Assembly: GCA_944386015.1 (NCBI GenBank)
Contig: CALWZK010000009.1
Location: 1-53,873, forward strand
Direction: 5' to 3'
DNA length: 53,873 nt
Source: an uncultured Faecalibacterium sp.
GTDB lineage: Bacteria > Bacillota > Clostridia > Oscillospirales > Ruminococcaceae
Shown: one piece after another, positions 9,226 to 17,785 of the stretch
Layout of the letters: each line of letters opens with the position of its first letter
How positions within the stretch are numbered: position 1 is the first letter of the stretch
Made by a program: the position numbers and the translations under genes
Notes under the pieces: generated by a model
Told to the model about the DNA's origin: nothing
Databases searched by the model: none
What the model saw: only the letters and a program-made list of their open reading frames with translations

Positions 9226-10272
9226 ATGAGAAAGAAAAACCGCATCCTCGCCGCCCTGCTGGCTGTCTGCCTGGGGGCCATGCTGCTGGCCGGCTGCGCC
9301 GGCAGCCCGTCCAGCACCCACAGTGCGTCCAGCGCCGCCCCCGCCGCCCCCGCCGGGGATGCCGATCCCCCCGCGGGCCAAACCCTGCGGGTGGTGGCTA
9401 CCATCTTCCCGGTCTATGACTGGGCCCGCCAGGTGGTGGGGGATCTGCCCGGGGTGGAGCTGGTATGGCTCCAGGACACCGGGGTGGATCTCCACAGCTA
9501 CCAGCCTTCGGCCTCTGACCTGCTGACCCTCTCCTCCTGTGACCTGTTCCTCTATGTAGGGGGCGAGTCGGACAGCTGGGTGGAAAGTGCCCTGGCAGAA
9601 GCCGTCAACCCCAACCAGCAGACCCTCAACCTGCTGGATGTGCTGGGGGACAAGGCCCTTCCCGAGGAGCTGACCGAGGGGATGCAGCCCGAGGAGGACC
9701 ACGAGGGCCACGACCATGACCACGAGGACGAGGAGGCCCCCGATGAGCACATCTGGCTCTCCCTGCGGAACGCCTCCCTGCTGACCGGCGCCCTGGCCGA
9801 CGCCCTGGGCCGGCTGGACCCTGCCAACGCCGACGCCTACGCCGCCAATGCTGCCGCCTATCAGGCGCAGCTGGCCGATCTGGACGCGAAATACCAGGCG
9901 GCGGTGGAGGGGGCCTCGGTGTCCGCCCTGCTGTTCGGGGACCGGTTCCCCTTCCGTTACCTGACCGATGACTACGGGCTGGAAGTCTACGCCGCCTTCC
10001 CCGGCTGCTCTGCCGAGACCGAGGCCAGCTTTGAGACGGTGGCTTTCCTGGCGGGCAAGGTGGACCAGCTGGGCCTGCCCGCTGTGCTGACCATCGAGGG
10101 TTCCGACCAGCGGGTGGCCCAGACCATCGTCCAGAACACCGCCGCCCAGGACGCCGCCCTGCTGCGGCTGGATTCGATGCAGGGCACCTCGGCCCGGGAC
10201 GCCGCCGGCGGCGCCACCTATCTCTCCATCATGGAATCCAACCTGGAAGTCCTGAAAGCCGCCCTGGCATAA
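9226..10272 (+). CDS. znuA: Zinc ABC transporter substrate-binding lipoprotein
   Basis: The 348-residue protein is the extracellular metal-capturing part of a cluster A-I uptake system. It starts with a lipoprotein signal peptide ending in the lipobox LAGC (cysteine near residue 24), then an alanine/serine/proline linker. The ZnuA fold follows from about residue 50: a first histidine ligand lies in VDLHSY, an acidic-histidine loop (HEGHDHDHEDEE, about 162-173) lies between the lobes, and a second ligand lies in DEHIWLS. The usual third histidine is replaced by the GDRFPFRY segment of a known clostridial subgroup. Zinc is the likely substrate because of the His loop; manganese is less likely. 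The ABC ATPase starts ten bases downstream. Confidence 0.9.
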   Translation: MRKKNRILAALLAVCLGAMLLAGCAGSPSSTHSASSAAPAAPAGDADPPAGQTLRVVATIFPVYDWARQVVGDLPGVELVWLQDTGVDLHSYQPSASDLLTLSSCDLFLYVGGESDSWVESALAEAVNPNQQTLNLLDVLGDKALPEELTEGMQPEEDHEGHDHDHEDEEAPDEHIWLSLRNASLLTGALADALGRLDPANADAYAANAAAYQAQLADLDAKYQAAVEGASVSALLFGDRFPFRYLTDDYGLEVYAAFPGCSAETEASFETVAFLAGKVDQLGLPAVLTIEGSDQRVAQTIVQNTAAQDAALLRLDSMQGTSARDAAGGATYLSIMESNLEVLKAALA

Positions 10273-10282
10273 AGGAGGCACT

Positions 10283-11014
10283 ATGGCACTGATCACCTGC
10301 AAAGATTTGACCCTGGGCTACGAATCCATCCCGGTGGCCCGTCACCTCTCCTTCACGGTGGAGGAGGGGGATTACCTGTGCATCCTGGGGGAAAACGGCT
10401 CGGGCAAATCCACCCTGATGAAAACTCTGCTGGGGCTCCAGGCCCCTCTGGCGGGGTCGGTGACCTACGGCGACGGCCTGCGCCAAAACCAGATCGGCTA
10501 CCTGCCCCAGCAGACCCCCCTCCAGCGGGATTTCCCCGCCTCGGTGCAGGAGGTGGTGCTGTCGGGCTGTCTGGGCCGGTGCGGCTGGAGGCCCTTCTTC
10601 TCCCAGGAGGAAAAAGCCCTGGCCGCCCGGAACATGGAGCGGCTGGGAATCACCGGTCTGGCCCGCCGGTGCTACCGGGAACTGTCGGGGGGCCAGCAGC
10701 AGCGGGTGCTGCTGGCCCGGGCCCTGTGCGCCACCCAAAAGCTGCTTTTGCTGGACGAGCCCGCGGCGGGGCTGGACCCCAAAGTTACCGCCGGGCTGTA
10801 TGACCTGATTGCCGGCCTCAACCGCAAAGACGGCCTCACCATCCTGATGATCTCCCACGACATGGCCGCGGCGGCCCGGTACGCCAGCCGGATCCTCCAT
10901 CTGGGGGAGGGGCAGACCCTGTTCTTCGGCACGGCGGCGGAGTACCGCACCAGCCCGGCAGGCCGGCTCTTTGCCAGCCTCCACCATTCACAGAAAGGCG
11001 GTGACAGCGCATGA
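10283..11014 (+). CDS. znuC: Zinc ABC transporter ATP-binding protein
   Basis: The 243-residue ATPase powers the importer. Walker A is GENGSGKST near residue 37, the signature is LSGGQQQR near 134, Walker B is LLLLDEP near 155 and the H-loop is MISHD near 190. It is the second gene of the operon with an AGGAGG site, and its last four bases overlap the start of the permease gene (ATGA at 11011), so the two are translationally coupled. Confidence 0.92.
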   Translation: MALITCKDLTLGYESIPVARHLSFTVEEGDYLCILGENGSGKSTLMKTLLGLQAPLAGSVTYGDGLRQNQIGYLPQQTPLQRDFPASVQEVVLSGCLGRCGWRPFFSQEEKALAARNMERLGITGLARRCYRELSGGQQQRVLLARALCATQKLLLLDEPAAGLDPKVTAGLYDLIAGLNRKDGLTILMISHDMAAAARYASRILHLGEGQTLFFGTAAEYRTSPAGRLFASLHHSQKGGDSA

Positions 11015-11862
11015 ACCCCCTGGAAACCCTGGCTTATTACTTCAGCTTTCCCTTTGTCCGCTACGCCCTGATTGTGGGGGTGCTGATCGCCCTGTGCGCC
11101 TCCCTGTTCGGGGTCACCCTGGTGCTCAAGCGGTTTTCCTTCATTGGGGACGGCCTGTCCCATGTGGCCTTCGGGGCCCTGGCGGTGGCGTCGGTGTGCA
11201 ATCTCACCGACGAGATGCTGCTGGTGCTGCCGGTGACGGTGATGGCCGCCGTCCTGCTGCTGCGCACCGGCCGCAGCGCCAAATTGCAGGGTGACGCCGC
11301 CATTGCGGTGCTGTCGGTGGGGACCCTGGCTTTGGGCTATCTCTTGATGAATCTCTTTTCCACCAGCACCAACCTGTCGGGGGATGTGTGCAGCACCCTC
11401 TTTGGCTCCACCTCCATCCTCACCTTGACCCGGGAAGAGGTCTGGCTGTGCGTGGGGCTGTCGGCGGCGGTGATTGCCCTGTTCTTTTTGTTCTACCACC
11501 GGATCTTTGCCATCACCTTTGACGAGGCCTTCGCCTCTGCCACCGGCCTTCCCGCCAGCCGATACAGCCTGGTGATTGCGGTGGTGGTGGCGGTGATCAT
11601 TGTGCTGGCCATGAACCTGGTGGGCTCCCTGCTGATCTCGGCCCTGATTGTCTTCCCCGCCCTGTCGGCCATGCGGCTGTTCAAGAGCTTCCGGGCCGTC
11701 ACCCTCTGCGCGGCGGTGGTGTCGGTGGTGTGCGCTGTGGCCGGCATCCTGATCTCGATCCTGGCGGGCACCCCGGTGGGCTCCACCATTGTGGCGGTGG
11801 ACCTGGCGGTCTTTGGCCTCTTTGCCCTGCTGGGGATGGTGAAGGGGGGCGCCGCCGCATGA
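11011..11862 (+). CDS. znuB: Zinc ABC transporter permease
   Basis: The 283-residue protein has about eight or nine membrane segments and belongs to the ZnuB/MntB cluster A-I permeases. The GDGLSHVAFGALAV segment near residue 47 is the conserved motif of this family, and NLVGSLLISALIVFPALSA near 196 is the second conserved stretch. It should form the membrane dimer that accepts metal from the lipoprotein and pairs with the upstream ATPase. Its stop codon overlaps the start of the next lipoprotein gene. Confidence 0.92.
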   Translation: MNPLETLAYYFSFPFVRYALIVGVLIALCASLFGVTLVLKRFSFIGDGLSHVAFGALAVASVCNLTDEMLLVLPVTVMAAVLLLRTGRSAKLQGDAAIAVLSVGTLALGYLLMNLFSTSTNLSGDVCSTLFGSTSILTLTREEVWLCVGLSAAVIALFFLFYHRIFAITFDEAFASATGLPASRYSLVIAVVVAVIIVLAMNLVGSLLISALIVFPALSAMRLFKSFRAVTLCAAVVSVVCAVAGILISILAGTPVGSTIVAVDLAVFGLFALLGMVKGGAAA

Positions 11863-12392
11863 GAAAGTCCCTGCTCCGCCTGGCGGCTGCTCTGTCCGCC
11901 GCCCTGGTGCTGGCGGGCTGCGGCGGCAAAGCCCCCGCCCCTTCTTCCAGCGTTCCCCCCGCCCCTTCCAGCAGCACCCCCCTGTCCCAGGAACCCCGGC
12001 CCGAACCGGAATCCCAGGCCGGGGCGGTGGATGTGGATTTGACCACCCTCAGCAGCACCATGGTCTTTGCCGAGGTGAGCAGCCTGGTGTATGACCCCAT
12101 CCCCTACCTGGGCAAGCGGGTGCGGATGGAGGGGATCTTCTCGGTGGACCATGCCTACACCATGGAGGGGGAAGTGGACCCAAGCCAGAACTATTTCTAC
12201 TGCATCATCCAGGACGCCCTGGCCTGCTGCGCCCAGGGGCTGGAATTCAGCCTGGCGGGGGACCTGCAGTACCCCGAGGACTACCCCGCCGAGGGGGATA
12301 CCGTCCGGGTGGTGGGGACGGTGGAATTTTTTGAGGAAAACGGCTTCCGCCATCTCCGCCTGGGGGACGCCGTCCTGGAACCCGCAGCATAA
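11859..12392 (+). CDS. Lipoprotein of unknown function in the zinc operon
   Basis: The 177-residue protein has a lipobox signal peptide (LAGC, cysteine near 21), a proline/serine linker to about residue 55 and a compact C-terminal domain with a DALACCAQGLEF motif near 120. A CC-A-GLEF motif next to metal transporters is also seen in the C-terminal domain of TIGR03943-type proteins, which probably adopt a small beta-barrel; I am not sure of the relation. The start ATG at 11859 overlaps the permease stop by four bases, so it is the fourth gene of the operon and likely helps extracellular zinc handling. The paired cysteines could bind metal. That role is inference. Confidence 0.7.
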   Translation: MRKSLLRLAAALSAALVLAGCGGKAPAPSSSVPPAPSSSTPLSQEPRPEPESQAGAVDVDLTTLSSTMVFAEVSSLVYDPIPYLGKRVRMEGIFSVDHAYTMEGEVDPSQNYFYCIIQDALACCAQGLEFSLAGDLQYPEDYPAEGDTVRVVGTVEFFEENGFRHLRLGDAVLEPAA

Positions 12393-12394
12393 AC

Positions 12395-12436
12395 AAAGCC
12401 CGCCCCGGGGTTGTTGCCCCCGGCAGCGGGCTTTTT
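12395..12436. terminator. Bidirectional terminator of the zinc operon and ZIP gene
   Basis: The stem AAAGCCCGC (12395-12403) pairs with 12426-12434, with further pairing inside, and has T runs on both strands. Confidence 0.85.
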
Positions 12437-12450
12437 GGTTTGCTTATGTT

Positions 12451-13239
12451 TTAGCCCAGGGCCACGTCCAGGGCCATCATCAGGGTGAAGCCCAGGGCAA
12501 AGGCCACCGGTCCCAGGTCGGAGTGTCCACCCTCGGTGAGCTCGGGGACCAGCTCCTCCACCACCACATACAGCATGGCGCCGGCGGCAAAGCTGAGCAG
12601 CCAGGGCAGGGCGGGCACCACCAGGCTGGCGGCCAGGATGGTGAACAGGGCGGCGATGGGCTCCACCGCCCCCGACAGCACCCCGTCCAGGAAGGCCCGG
12701 CCCTTGCCGGCCCCCTCAGCCCGCAGGGGCATGGATACGATGGCCCCCTCGGGGAAGTTCTGGATGGCGATGCCCAGAGACAGGGCCAGGGCCCCCGCCA
12801 GGGTCACCTCCCCTTCCCCGGCCAGCCAGGCGGCGTAGACTACCCCCACCGCCATTCCCTCGGGGATGTTGTGGATGGTCACCGCCAGCAGCATCATGGT
12901 GATGCGGGGCAGCCGGACCGGCGGGCCCTCGGGGTTGTCGGCGTCCTGGTGCAGGTGGGGCACCAGATGGTCCAGGGCCAGCAGGAACAGCACCCCCAGC
13001 CAGAAGCCTCCCGCCGCCGGCACAAAGGACCACACCCCCATCCCGGCGGATTCCGCGTCCTCCAGGGCGGGGATCAGCAGGCTCCACACCGACGCCGCCA
13101 CCATCACGCCGGCGGCAAAGCCGATCAGCACCCGGCGCAGGTTCTGCCCCAGCTGCTGGCGCATCAGAAAAACGCACCCGGCCCCCAGGGAGGTGCCGGC
13201 AAAGGGGATCAATATCCCCAGAATCATCTCTTTTGTCAT
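12451..13239 (-). CDS. ZIP family metal transporter
   Basis: The 262-residue membrane protein has eight predicted segments and the ZIP metal-site motifs HNIPEGMAVG near residue 122 and QNFPEGAIVS near 159. A HLHQD stretch near 95 in the loop after TM3 is a typical histidine-rich loop. GufA/ZupT-type ZIP proteins carry zinc and other divalent metals. It faces the zinc ABC operon and shares its terminator, so two zinc-type transport systems sit next to each other. Direction and regulation cannot be read from sequence. Confidence 0.9.
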   Translation of the reverse strand: MTKEMILGILIPFAGTSLGAGCVFLMRQQLGQNLRRVLIGFAAGVMVAASVWSLLIPALEDAESAGMGVWSFVPAAGGFWLGVLFLLALDHLVPHLHQDADNPEGPPVRLPRITMMLLAVTIHNIPEGMAVGVVYAAWLAGEGEVTLAGALALSLGIAIQNFPEGAIVSMPLRAEGAGKGRAFLDGVLSGAVEPIAALFTILAASLVVPALPWLLSFAAGAMLYVVVEELVPELTEGGHSDLGPVAFALGFTLMMALDVALG

Positions 13240-13445
13240 GGTTTCACCCTCGTTTCGCTGCAGTTTGGGGGCCTGGCTGCCCCCACGGCTCCCCCATTCT
13301 ATTCCGCAGACGGCGAGGGGGTTCCGGTTTTATTGGTTCGTTTTGGCAAACTTTTGCTCTTTTTCAAAGGCCGGGGCCACAGGGCGCCCGGCCCGCAGTT
13401 CTGTTTTGATTGTATCAAACGGGTCTGGTTTTGTCGGTGAGCGGG

Positions 13446-13646
13446 TCACTTTCGGCCCCGCAGCAGCCACAGCACCAGCCGGATCAGGCAGACCACCCCC
13501 AGGGCCGCCGCCAGGGCCCCCATCAGCCCGATGGCCACCAGCCCCGCCGGGTTGCCGGGCAGAAACACCATGCAGGCCACCCGGGCCGCCGCGGTGAGCA
13601 CCACCAGCATCCCCAGCCACAGGGTCAGATCTTCCAGGATTTTCAT
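13446..13646 (-). CDS. Small two-helix membrane protein
   Basis: The 66-residue protein has two hydrophobic helices (about 8-28 and 35-60) and a basic C-terminus (LLRGRK). Its ATG lies one base after the stop of the methionine synthase-type gene, and its GGGAGG site is inside that gene's last codons, so it is translationally coupled. I do not recognise a family. The coupling supports that it is a real gene. Confidence 0.6.
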   Translation of the reverse strand: MKILEDLTLWLGMLVVLTAAARVACMVFLPGNPAGLVAIGLMGALAAALGVVCLIRLVLWLLRGRK

Positions 13647-13647
13647 C

Positions 13648-15423
13648 TCACAGCACCTCCCGGCGCAGGGCGGCGATCAGGCGCTCCATCAGCCCCACCC
13701 GGTTGAAGGGGGTCATCAGGTAAAAGCCGTCGGCATAGGGGGCGGCGGCCCGGGCCATCTCCAGGGAGATTTCCAGCCCCAGCTCCTCGCCCCGGGCCCG
13801 GTCGGCCCCTTCGTACCGCCGGATGATGGCCTCCTCCACATGGATGCCGTTGATCTCGTTTTCCATGTAGAGGGCGTTGCGCTGGCTCACCACCGGCAGG
13901 ATGCCCGCCAAAATCTTGGCCTCCGGCAAGCCCTCCCGGGCGGCTTTCAGGTTGTCCACCGCCCGGCCCGACAGCACCGGCTGGGTCAAAAAGCCCGCCA
14001 TCCCACTCTCCTGTTTTTCCTTGGCCCGGCGCAGCTCCACGTCAAAGTTCCGGGCGTTGAGGTTCAGCGCGCCGAACACCGTCATCCCCGGCAGGGCCTC
14101 CCCCGGCCCCGCCAGGGAGTGGATATACCGGGCCAGCTTCCGGGAGTTGAACTGGTAGACGTTTTTCACCTCGTCCCGCTCGGCGGTGGGGATGGGGTCG
14201 CCGGTGATGGCCAGCACCTCCCGCACCCCCTCGGCGTACAGCCCCAGCAGCAGGGCCTTGGTGGCGTTGAGGTTCCGGTCCCGGCAGGTCATGTGGGGCA
14301 GGGCCACCACCCCCAGCTCCCGCCGCAGCTTGCAGGCGGTGAGGGAGGAATCCACCCGGGCCCGGGCGATGGGGCAGTCGGCCACCGTGACGGCGTCGGC
14401 CCCGGCTGCCTGGAGCCGCCGGGCCCCCTCCACATAGCCCGCGAGGTTGGCGTCCTTGGGGGAATCCAGCTCCACCGCAATGACTTTTTCTCCCCGGGCC
14501 AGCTTCCGGAGGAAGGGGTCTGCGGGGGCCAGCACCGGCGGGGCCTCGGGGGCCGAGACCACCGGCGCCGCCCCGGCGATGGGCATGGGCTCTGCTTCCA
14601 GGGCCTGGCGCAGGGCGGCGATGTGGGCGGGGGTGGTGCCGCAGCAGCCCCCCAGGATCACCCCGCCCCGGCGGCGGACCCGGCACATCTCCCGGGCAAA
14701 ATAGTCGGGGCGGCCCTGGTACACCACCCGGCTCCGGGTCACCAGGGGGTAGCCCCCGTTGGGCATGGCGGCGACGGGCAGCCCGCAGCCGGTGATGGCG
14801 GGCAGCACCGAGGCCATGGCGGCGGGGGGCAGCAGGCAGTTGAGGCCCACCGCGTCCACCTGGCCGCAGCGGGCCATCTGGGCCGCCAGATCCCGGCAGG
14901 AGCGGCCCTCCCGGGTGTAGCCGTCGGGCAGGGCCGCAAAGGACACCAGGATGAAAGCCTCGGGGCGCTGCTGCTTGATATAAGCCGCAGCCTCCGCCAC
15001 CCCGTCGTCGGTGCTGAGGGTCTCAAACAGGAAGTTTTCCGCCCCCAGCTCCAAAAAGACCCGGGCCACCGCCTGGTAGGTGCCGGCGGCAGGGGCGGCA
15101 TCGGTGGCAGGGGCAGGGCCCAGATCTGCAAACACCGCCGCCCCGGTGCCCTCGGCGGCCCGGCAGGCCAGGGCCCAGCCGGCGGCCGCCAGCTCCTGCC
15201 AGCCCGGCTGGCCGGCGGCCGCCATCCGGGGCAGGCCGAAGGTGTTGGTCTTGATGGCCTCGGCCCCGGCCTCCAGATAGGCCCGGTGGACCGCCAGAAT
15301 CCCCTCGGGGTCGGCGGTGTTGGCCTGTTCACATTCCAGGCCGGGGCGGCCCTTGTAATAGGTGCCCATGGCGCCGTCCAACACCAGGACCCGGTCTTGC
15401 AGAATCTCGCGCGCGTTTTTCAT
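13648..15423 (-). CDS. Bifunctional homocysteine S-methyltransferase / methylenetetrahydrofolate reductase
   Basis: The 591-residue protein joins two steps of methionine synthesis. The N-terminal homocysteine methyltransferase domain (about 1-280) begins VLVLDGAMGTYY and carries the zinc cysteines in GLNC and GGCCGTTP. The C-terminal half (about 300-590) is an FAD-dependent methylenetetrahydrofolate reductase with HMTCRDRN and the AITGDP motif. This arrangement is that of the YitJ-type proteins of Firmicutes. I chose the ATG at 15423, which has an AAGTGAG site eight bases upstream, over the in-frame GTG at 15432. It is divergent from the GNAT gene with overlapping promoter regions. Confidence 0.9.
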   Translation of the reverse strand: MKNAREILQDRVLVLDGAMGTYYKGRPGLECEQANTADPEGILAVHRAYLEAGAEAIKTNTFGLPRMAAAGQPGWQELAAAGWALACRAAEGTGAAVFADLGPAPATDAAPAAGTYQAVARVFLELGAENFLFETLSTDDGVAEAAAYIKQQRPEAFILVSFAALPDGYTREGRSCRDLAAQMARCGQVDAVGLNCLLPPAAMASVLPAITGCGLPVAAMPNGGYPLVTRSRVVYQGRPDYFAREMCRVRRRGGVILGGCCGTTPAHIAALRQALEAEPMPIAGAAPVVSAPEAPPVLAPADPFLRKLARGEKVIAVELDSPKDANLAGYVEGARRLQAAGADAVTVADCPIARARVDSSLTACKLRRELGVVALPHMTCRDRNLNATKALLLGLYAEGVREVLAITGDPIPTAERDEVKNVYQFNSRKLARYIHSLAGPGEALPGMTVFGALNLNARNFDVELRRAKEKQESGMAGFLTQPVLSGRAVDNLKAAREGLPEAKILAGILPVVSQRNALYMENEINGIHVEEAIIRRYEGADRARGEELGLEISLEMARAAAPYADGFYLMTPFNRVGLMERLIAALRREVL

Positions 15424-15456
15424 ACTTTGCACTCACTTTCGGTGGTTTATGGTAAC

Positions 15457-15484
15457 AGTGTAACGGTCTGGTGAGAATTGTCAA
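15457..15484 (-). promoter_or_regulatory. Promoter of the methionine/folate gene
   Basis: On the minus strand TTGACA (15479-15484) and TACACT (15457-15462) are 16 bases apart, giving a leader of about 28 bases. No SAM riboswitch or T-box fits in this space. Confidence 0.65.
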
Positions 15485-15491
15485 GCACCGC

Positions 15492-15520
15492 TTGCATAAA
15501 AGACGGATTTCCGTTATACT
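15492..15520 (+). promoter_or_regulatory. Promoter of the GNAT gene
   Basis: TTGCAT (15492-15497) and TATACT (15515-15520) have a 17-base spacer. The element lies back-to-back with the divergent promoter at 15457-15484. Confidence 0.6.
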
Positions 15521-15555
15521 GGTCTGCACACAACAGGAAAGGAAGTGGATGCCGG

Positions 15556-16176
15556 ATGCATCACGTTGGCACCCAAAAGCTGGAAACCCCGCGGCTGGTT
15601 CTGCGCCGCCTGCTGCCGGAGGACGCTCCGGCCATGTACCGCAACTGGGCCAGCAACCCGGCGGTGACCCGCTGGCTCCGGTGGGAGCCCCACAAGAGCC
15701 TGGCCGAGACCTGCGCTTTGCTCACCGCCTGGTCGGTGCTGTACCAGAACCCCGACTACTACCAGTGGGCCATCGAGGTGAAAGCCACCGGCGAGGTGAT
15801 CGGCGCCATCAGCCTGACGGTCAGCTGCTGCGCCGAGCCGGAGGCCGCCAAGGCCTGGGAGGCACGGGGCGCTGACCTGTCTCAGGGCATCTGGGAGCCG
15901 GGCTACTGCATCGGCCAGCCCTGGTGGAACCAGGGCTACACCACCGAGGCCCTGCAGGCGGTGACCGACTACTGGTTTGTGCGGGCGGAGGGCTGCTGGC
16001 TGGCCTGCTGCCACGCGGTGGAAAACCCCGCCAGCGGCGCCGTGATGCGCCACGCCGGCTTTGTCTACGACCACGATGCGGTCTATCATCGGTTTGATGG
16101 AACGCCGGTGGACTGCCACGTCTACCGGCTGACCCGGGCGGAATGGACCGCCCACAAGAGAAAGGAACTGCTTTGA
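15556..16176 (+). CDS. GNAT family N-acetyltransferase (RimJ/RimL type)
   Basis: The 206-residue protein begins with the classical ETPRLVLRRLLPED motif of RimJ/RimL-like acetyltransferases and has the acetyl-CoA region near residues 120-145 (YCIGQPWWNQGYTTEAL) followed by NPASGAVMRHAGF, the usual distal part of the domain. It would move an acetyl group from acetyl-CoA to an amine, perhaps a protein N-terminus; the substrate is unknown. The ATG at 15556 is chosen because GGAAGTGG lies eight bases before it and the family motif begins ten residues in. Its stop overlaps the TTG start of hflX. Confidence 0.85.
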   Translation: MHHVGTQKLETPRLVLRRLLPEDAPAMYRNWASNPAVTRWLRWEPHKSLAETCALLTAWSVLYQNPDYYQWAIEVKATGEVIGAISLTVSCCAEPEAAKAWEARGADLSQGIWEPGYCIGQPWWNQGYTTEALQAVTDYWFVRAEGCWLACCHAVENPASGAVMRHAGFVYDHDAVYHRFDGTPVDCHVYRLTRAEWTAHKRKELL

Positions 16177-17435
16177 GCGAACTGTACGATGTTTTGGTGG
16201 AGACGCCCCCCACCCCCACCCTGCTGCTGGCTTTGGATCAGGGGGCCTGGGACTGTGAGCGGAGCCTGGGGGAGCTGGCGGCCCTGTGCGAGGCCAACCA
16301 CATGGAGGCTGTGGGAGAAGTGGTCCAGAAGCGGGCCACCCCCGAGGCCGGCACCCTGCTGGGCAGCGGCAAGCTGGAGGAAGCCCGGATGGCCGCGGAA
16401 CAGCTTGGGGCACAGTGCGCCGTCTTTGACGGGGAGCTGACCGGCAGCCAGATCCGCAACATTTCGGCGGCCATCGGGGTGGAGGTCATTGACCGCACCA
16501 TGCTGATTCTGGAAATTTTCCGCAGCCGGGCTGTCACCAATGAAGGCAAGCTGCAGACCGAGCTGGCCCTGCTGAAATACCGCCTGCCCCGGCTGCAGGG
16601 GATGGGCGAAAGCATGAGCCGCCAGGGCGGCGGCGGCGGGGGCGGGGGCGGCGCCCGGCGCGGCGCCGGCGAGACCAAGCTGGAGCTGGACCGCCGCCAC
16701 ATCCACGCCCGGATCGACACCCTGGCCCAGCGGCTGGCCGAGATGGAAAAGCGCCGCAGCGAGAGCCGGAAGGCCCGGGCCAAAACCGGAATGCCGGTGG
16801 TGAGCCTGGTGGGCTACACCAACGTGGGCAAATCCAGCCTGATGAACGCCCTGTGCGGCCCCAGCGTGGCCGAAGCAGACATGCTGTTCGCCACCCTGGA
16901 CCCCACCAGCCGCAAGCTGACCCTGCCCAGCGGGATGTCGGTGCTGCTGGTGGACACAGTCGGGTTTGTGTCCCGGCTGCCCCACAACCTGGTGGAGGCC
17001 TTCAAGAGCACCCTGGAGGAGGCGGCCTGGTCGGACGTCATCATCCAGGTGGCGGACGCCGCCGACCCCCTGCGGGAGGAGCAGCTGGCGGTGACCCAGC
17101 AGGTGCTGGACAGCCTGGACTGTGACGACATCCCCCGCCTCACCGTCTACAACAAGTGCGACAAGCCCGGCGCTGCCGCCTTTGACCCGGACATCCTGCT
17201 GACCAGCGCCAAAACAGGCCTGGGGCTGGACCGGCTGCTCCAGCGGCTGGACCAGATTCTCAGCGACCGGGTGCGGACCATCCGGGTGCTTTTGCCCTAT
17301 GACGCTCTGGGCCTGGCGGCTCCCATGCGGGAGCGGGGCAGCGTGCTGACCGAGGAATACCGCCCCGAGGGGCTGTATCTGGAAGGCATCGTCAAGCGGG
17401 AGGACTTGCATCTTTTTGAGGGCTATCTGGTCTGA
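16173..17435 (+). CDS. hflX: GTPase HflX
   Basis: The 420-residue ribosome-associated GTPase splits or rescues stalled 70S ribosomes in related bacteria. The N-terminal HflX domain (about 1-180) contains GTLLGSGKLEEA; a glycine-rich linker RQGGGGGGGG precedes GAGETKLE near 165. The G domain has GYTNVGKSS near 211, DTVGF near 261 and NKCD near 326. I place the start at the TTG at 16173, because AAAGGA lies six bases upstream and the TTG overlaps the TGA of the GNAT gene; an in-frame ATG at 16143 would add ten residues and lacks a good site. It is co-transcribed with the acetyltransferase. Confidence 0.92.
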   Translation: MSELYDVLVETPPTPTLLLALDQGAWDCERSLGELAALCEANHMEAVGEVVQKRATPEAGTLLGSGKLEEARMAAEQLGAQCAVFDGELTGSQIRNISAAIGVEVIDRTMLILEIFRSRAVTNEGKLQTELALLKYRLPRLQGMGESMSRQGGGGGGGGGARRGAGETKLELDRRHIHARIDTLAQRLAEMEKRRSESRKARAKTGMPVVSLVGYTNVGKSSLMNALCGPSVAEADMLFATLDPTSRKLTLPSGMSVLLVDTVGFVSRLPHNLVEAFKSTLEEAAWSDVIIQVADAADPLREEQLAVTQQVLDSLDCDDIPRLTVYNKCDKPGAAAFDPDILLTSAKTGLGLDRLLQRLDQILSDRVRTIRVLLPYDALGLAAPMRERGSVLTEEYRPEGLYLEGIVKREDLHLFEGYLV

Positions 17436-17464
17436 CGGCTGCCTGCATTTTAAACTTTTTACGG

Positions 17465-17494
17465 CTCCTCCTGTCGAAAACAGGGGGAGTTTTT
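17465..17494 (+). terminator. hflX terminator
   Basis: A ten-pair stem (17465-17474 with 17480-17489) with a CGAAA loop is followed by TTTTTGTTTT. Confidence 0.85.
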
Positions 17495-17564
17495 GTTTTG
17501 GCATTCAAGCAGACTTTGCGACTGAGGGCGCAGTTTACGGTTTAGAGCCCCCGTATGGGGCAGC

Positions 17565-17785
17565 TGAGCCGAGCGCTGCCTGCGGCAGAAACAGCGAGGC
17601 GAAGCTGGCGCAGCGCTCCGGTTTTTGCAAGCGGGCACCGCCCCGCGCCGCAAAAATCGGCTAAGCGCAAGAGGCAAACACAGCGACCGCGTCCTGCGGA
17701 CGAAACAGGGAGCTGTGTTTGGCGCAGCGGTCTGAATATGCAAGCATCATCCTTGATGCGCCGCATATTCACGGAACCGCAAGAG
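17565..17785 (+). repeat. Mosaic palindromic repeat, third locus
   Basis: It carries the AGCGCTGCCTGCGGCAGAAA module, the GCGCTCCGGTTTTTGC...GCAAAAATCGGCTAAGCGC stem, the 55-bp module 17675-17729 (identical to 8822-8876) and a GAATATGCAAGCATCATCC...GGATGATGC-like end stem in place of the CCAAATATG stem of the other copies. Confidence 0.7.

Noticed and set aside
15424-15555. SAM riboswitch or T-box before the methionine/folate enzyme
   Set aside because: The divergent intergenic region is only 132 bases and the predicted leader is about 28 bases, too short for either.
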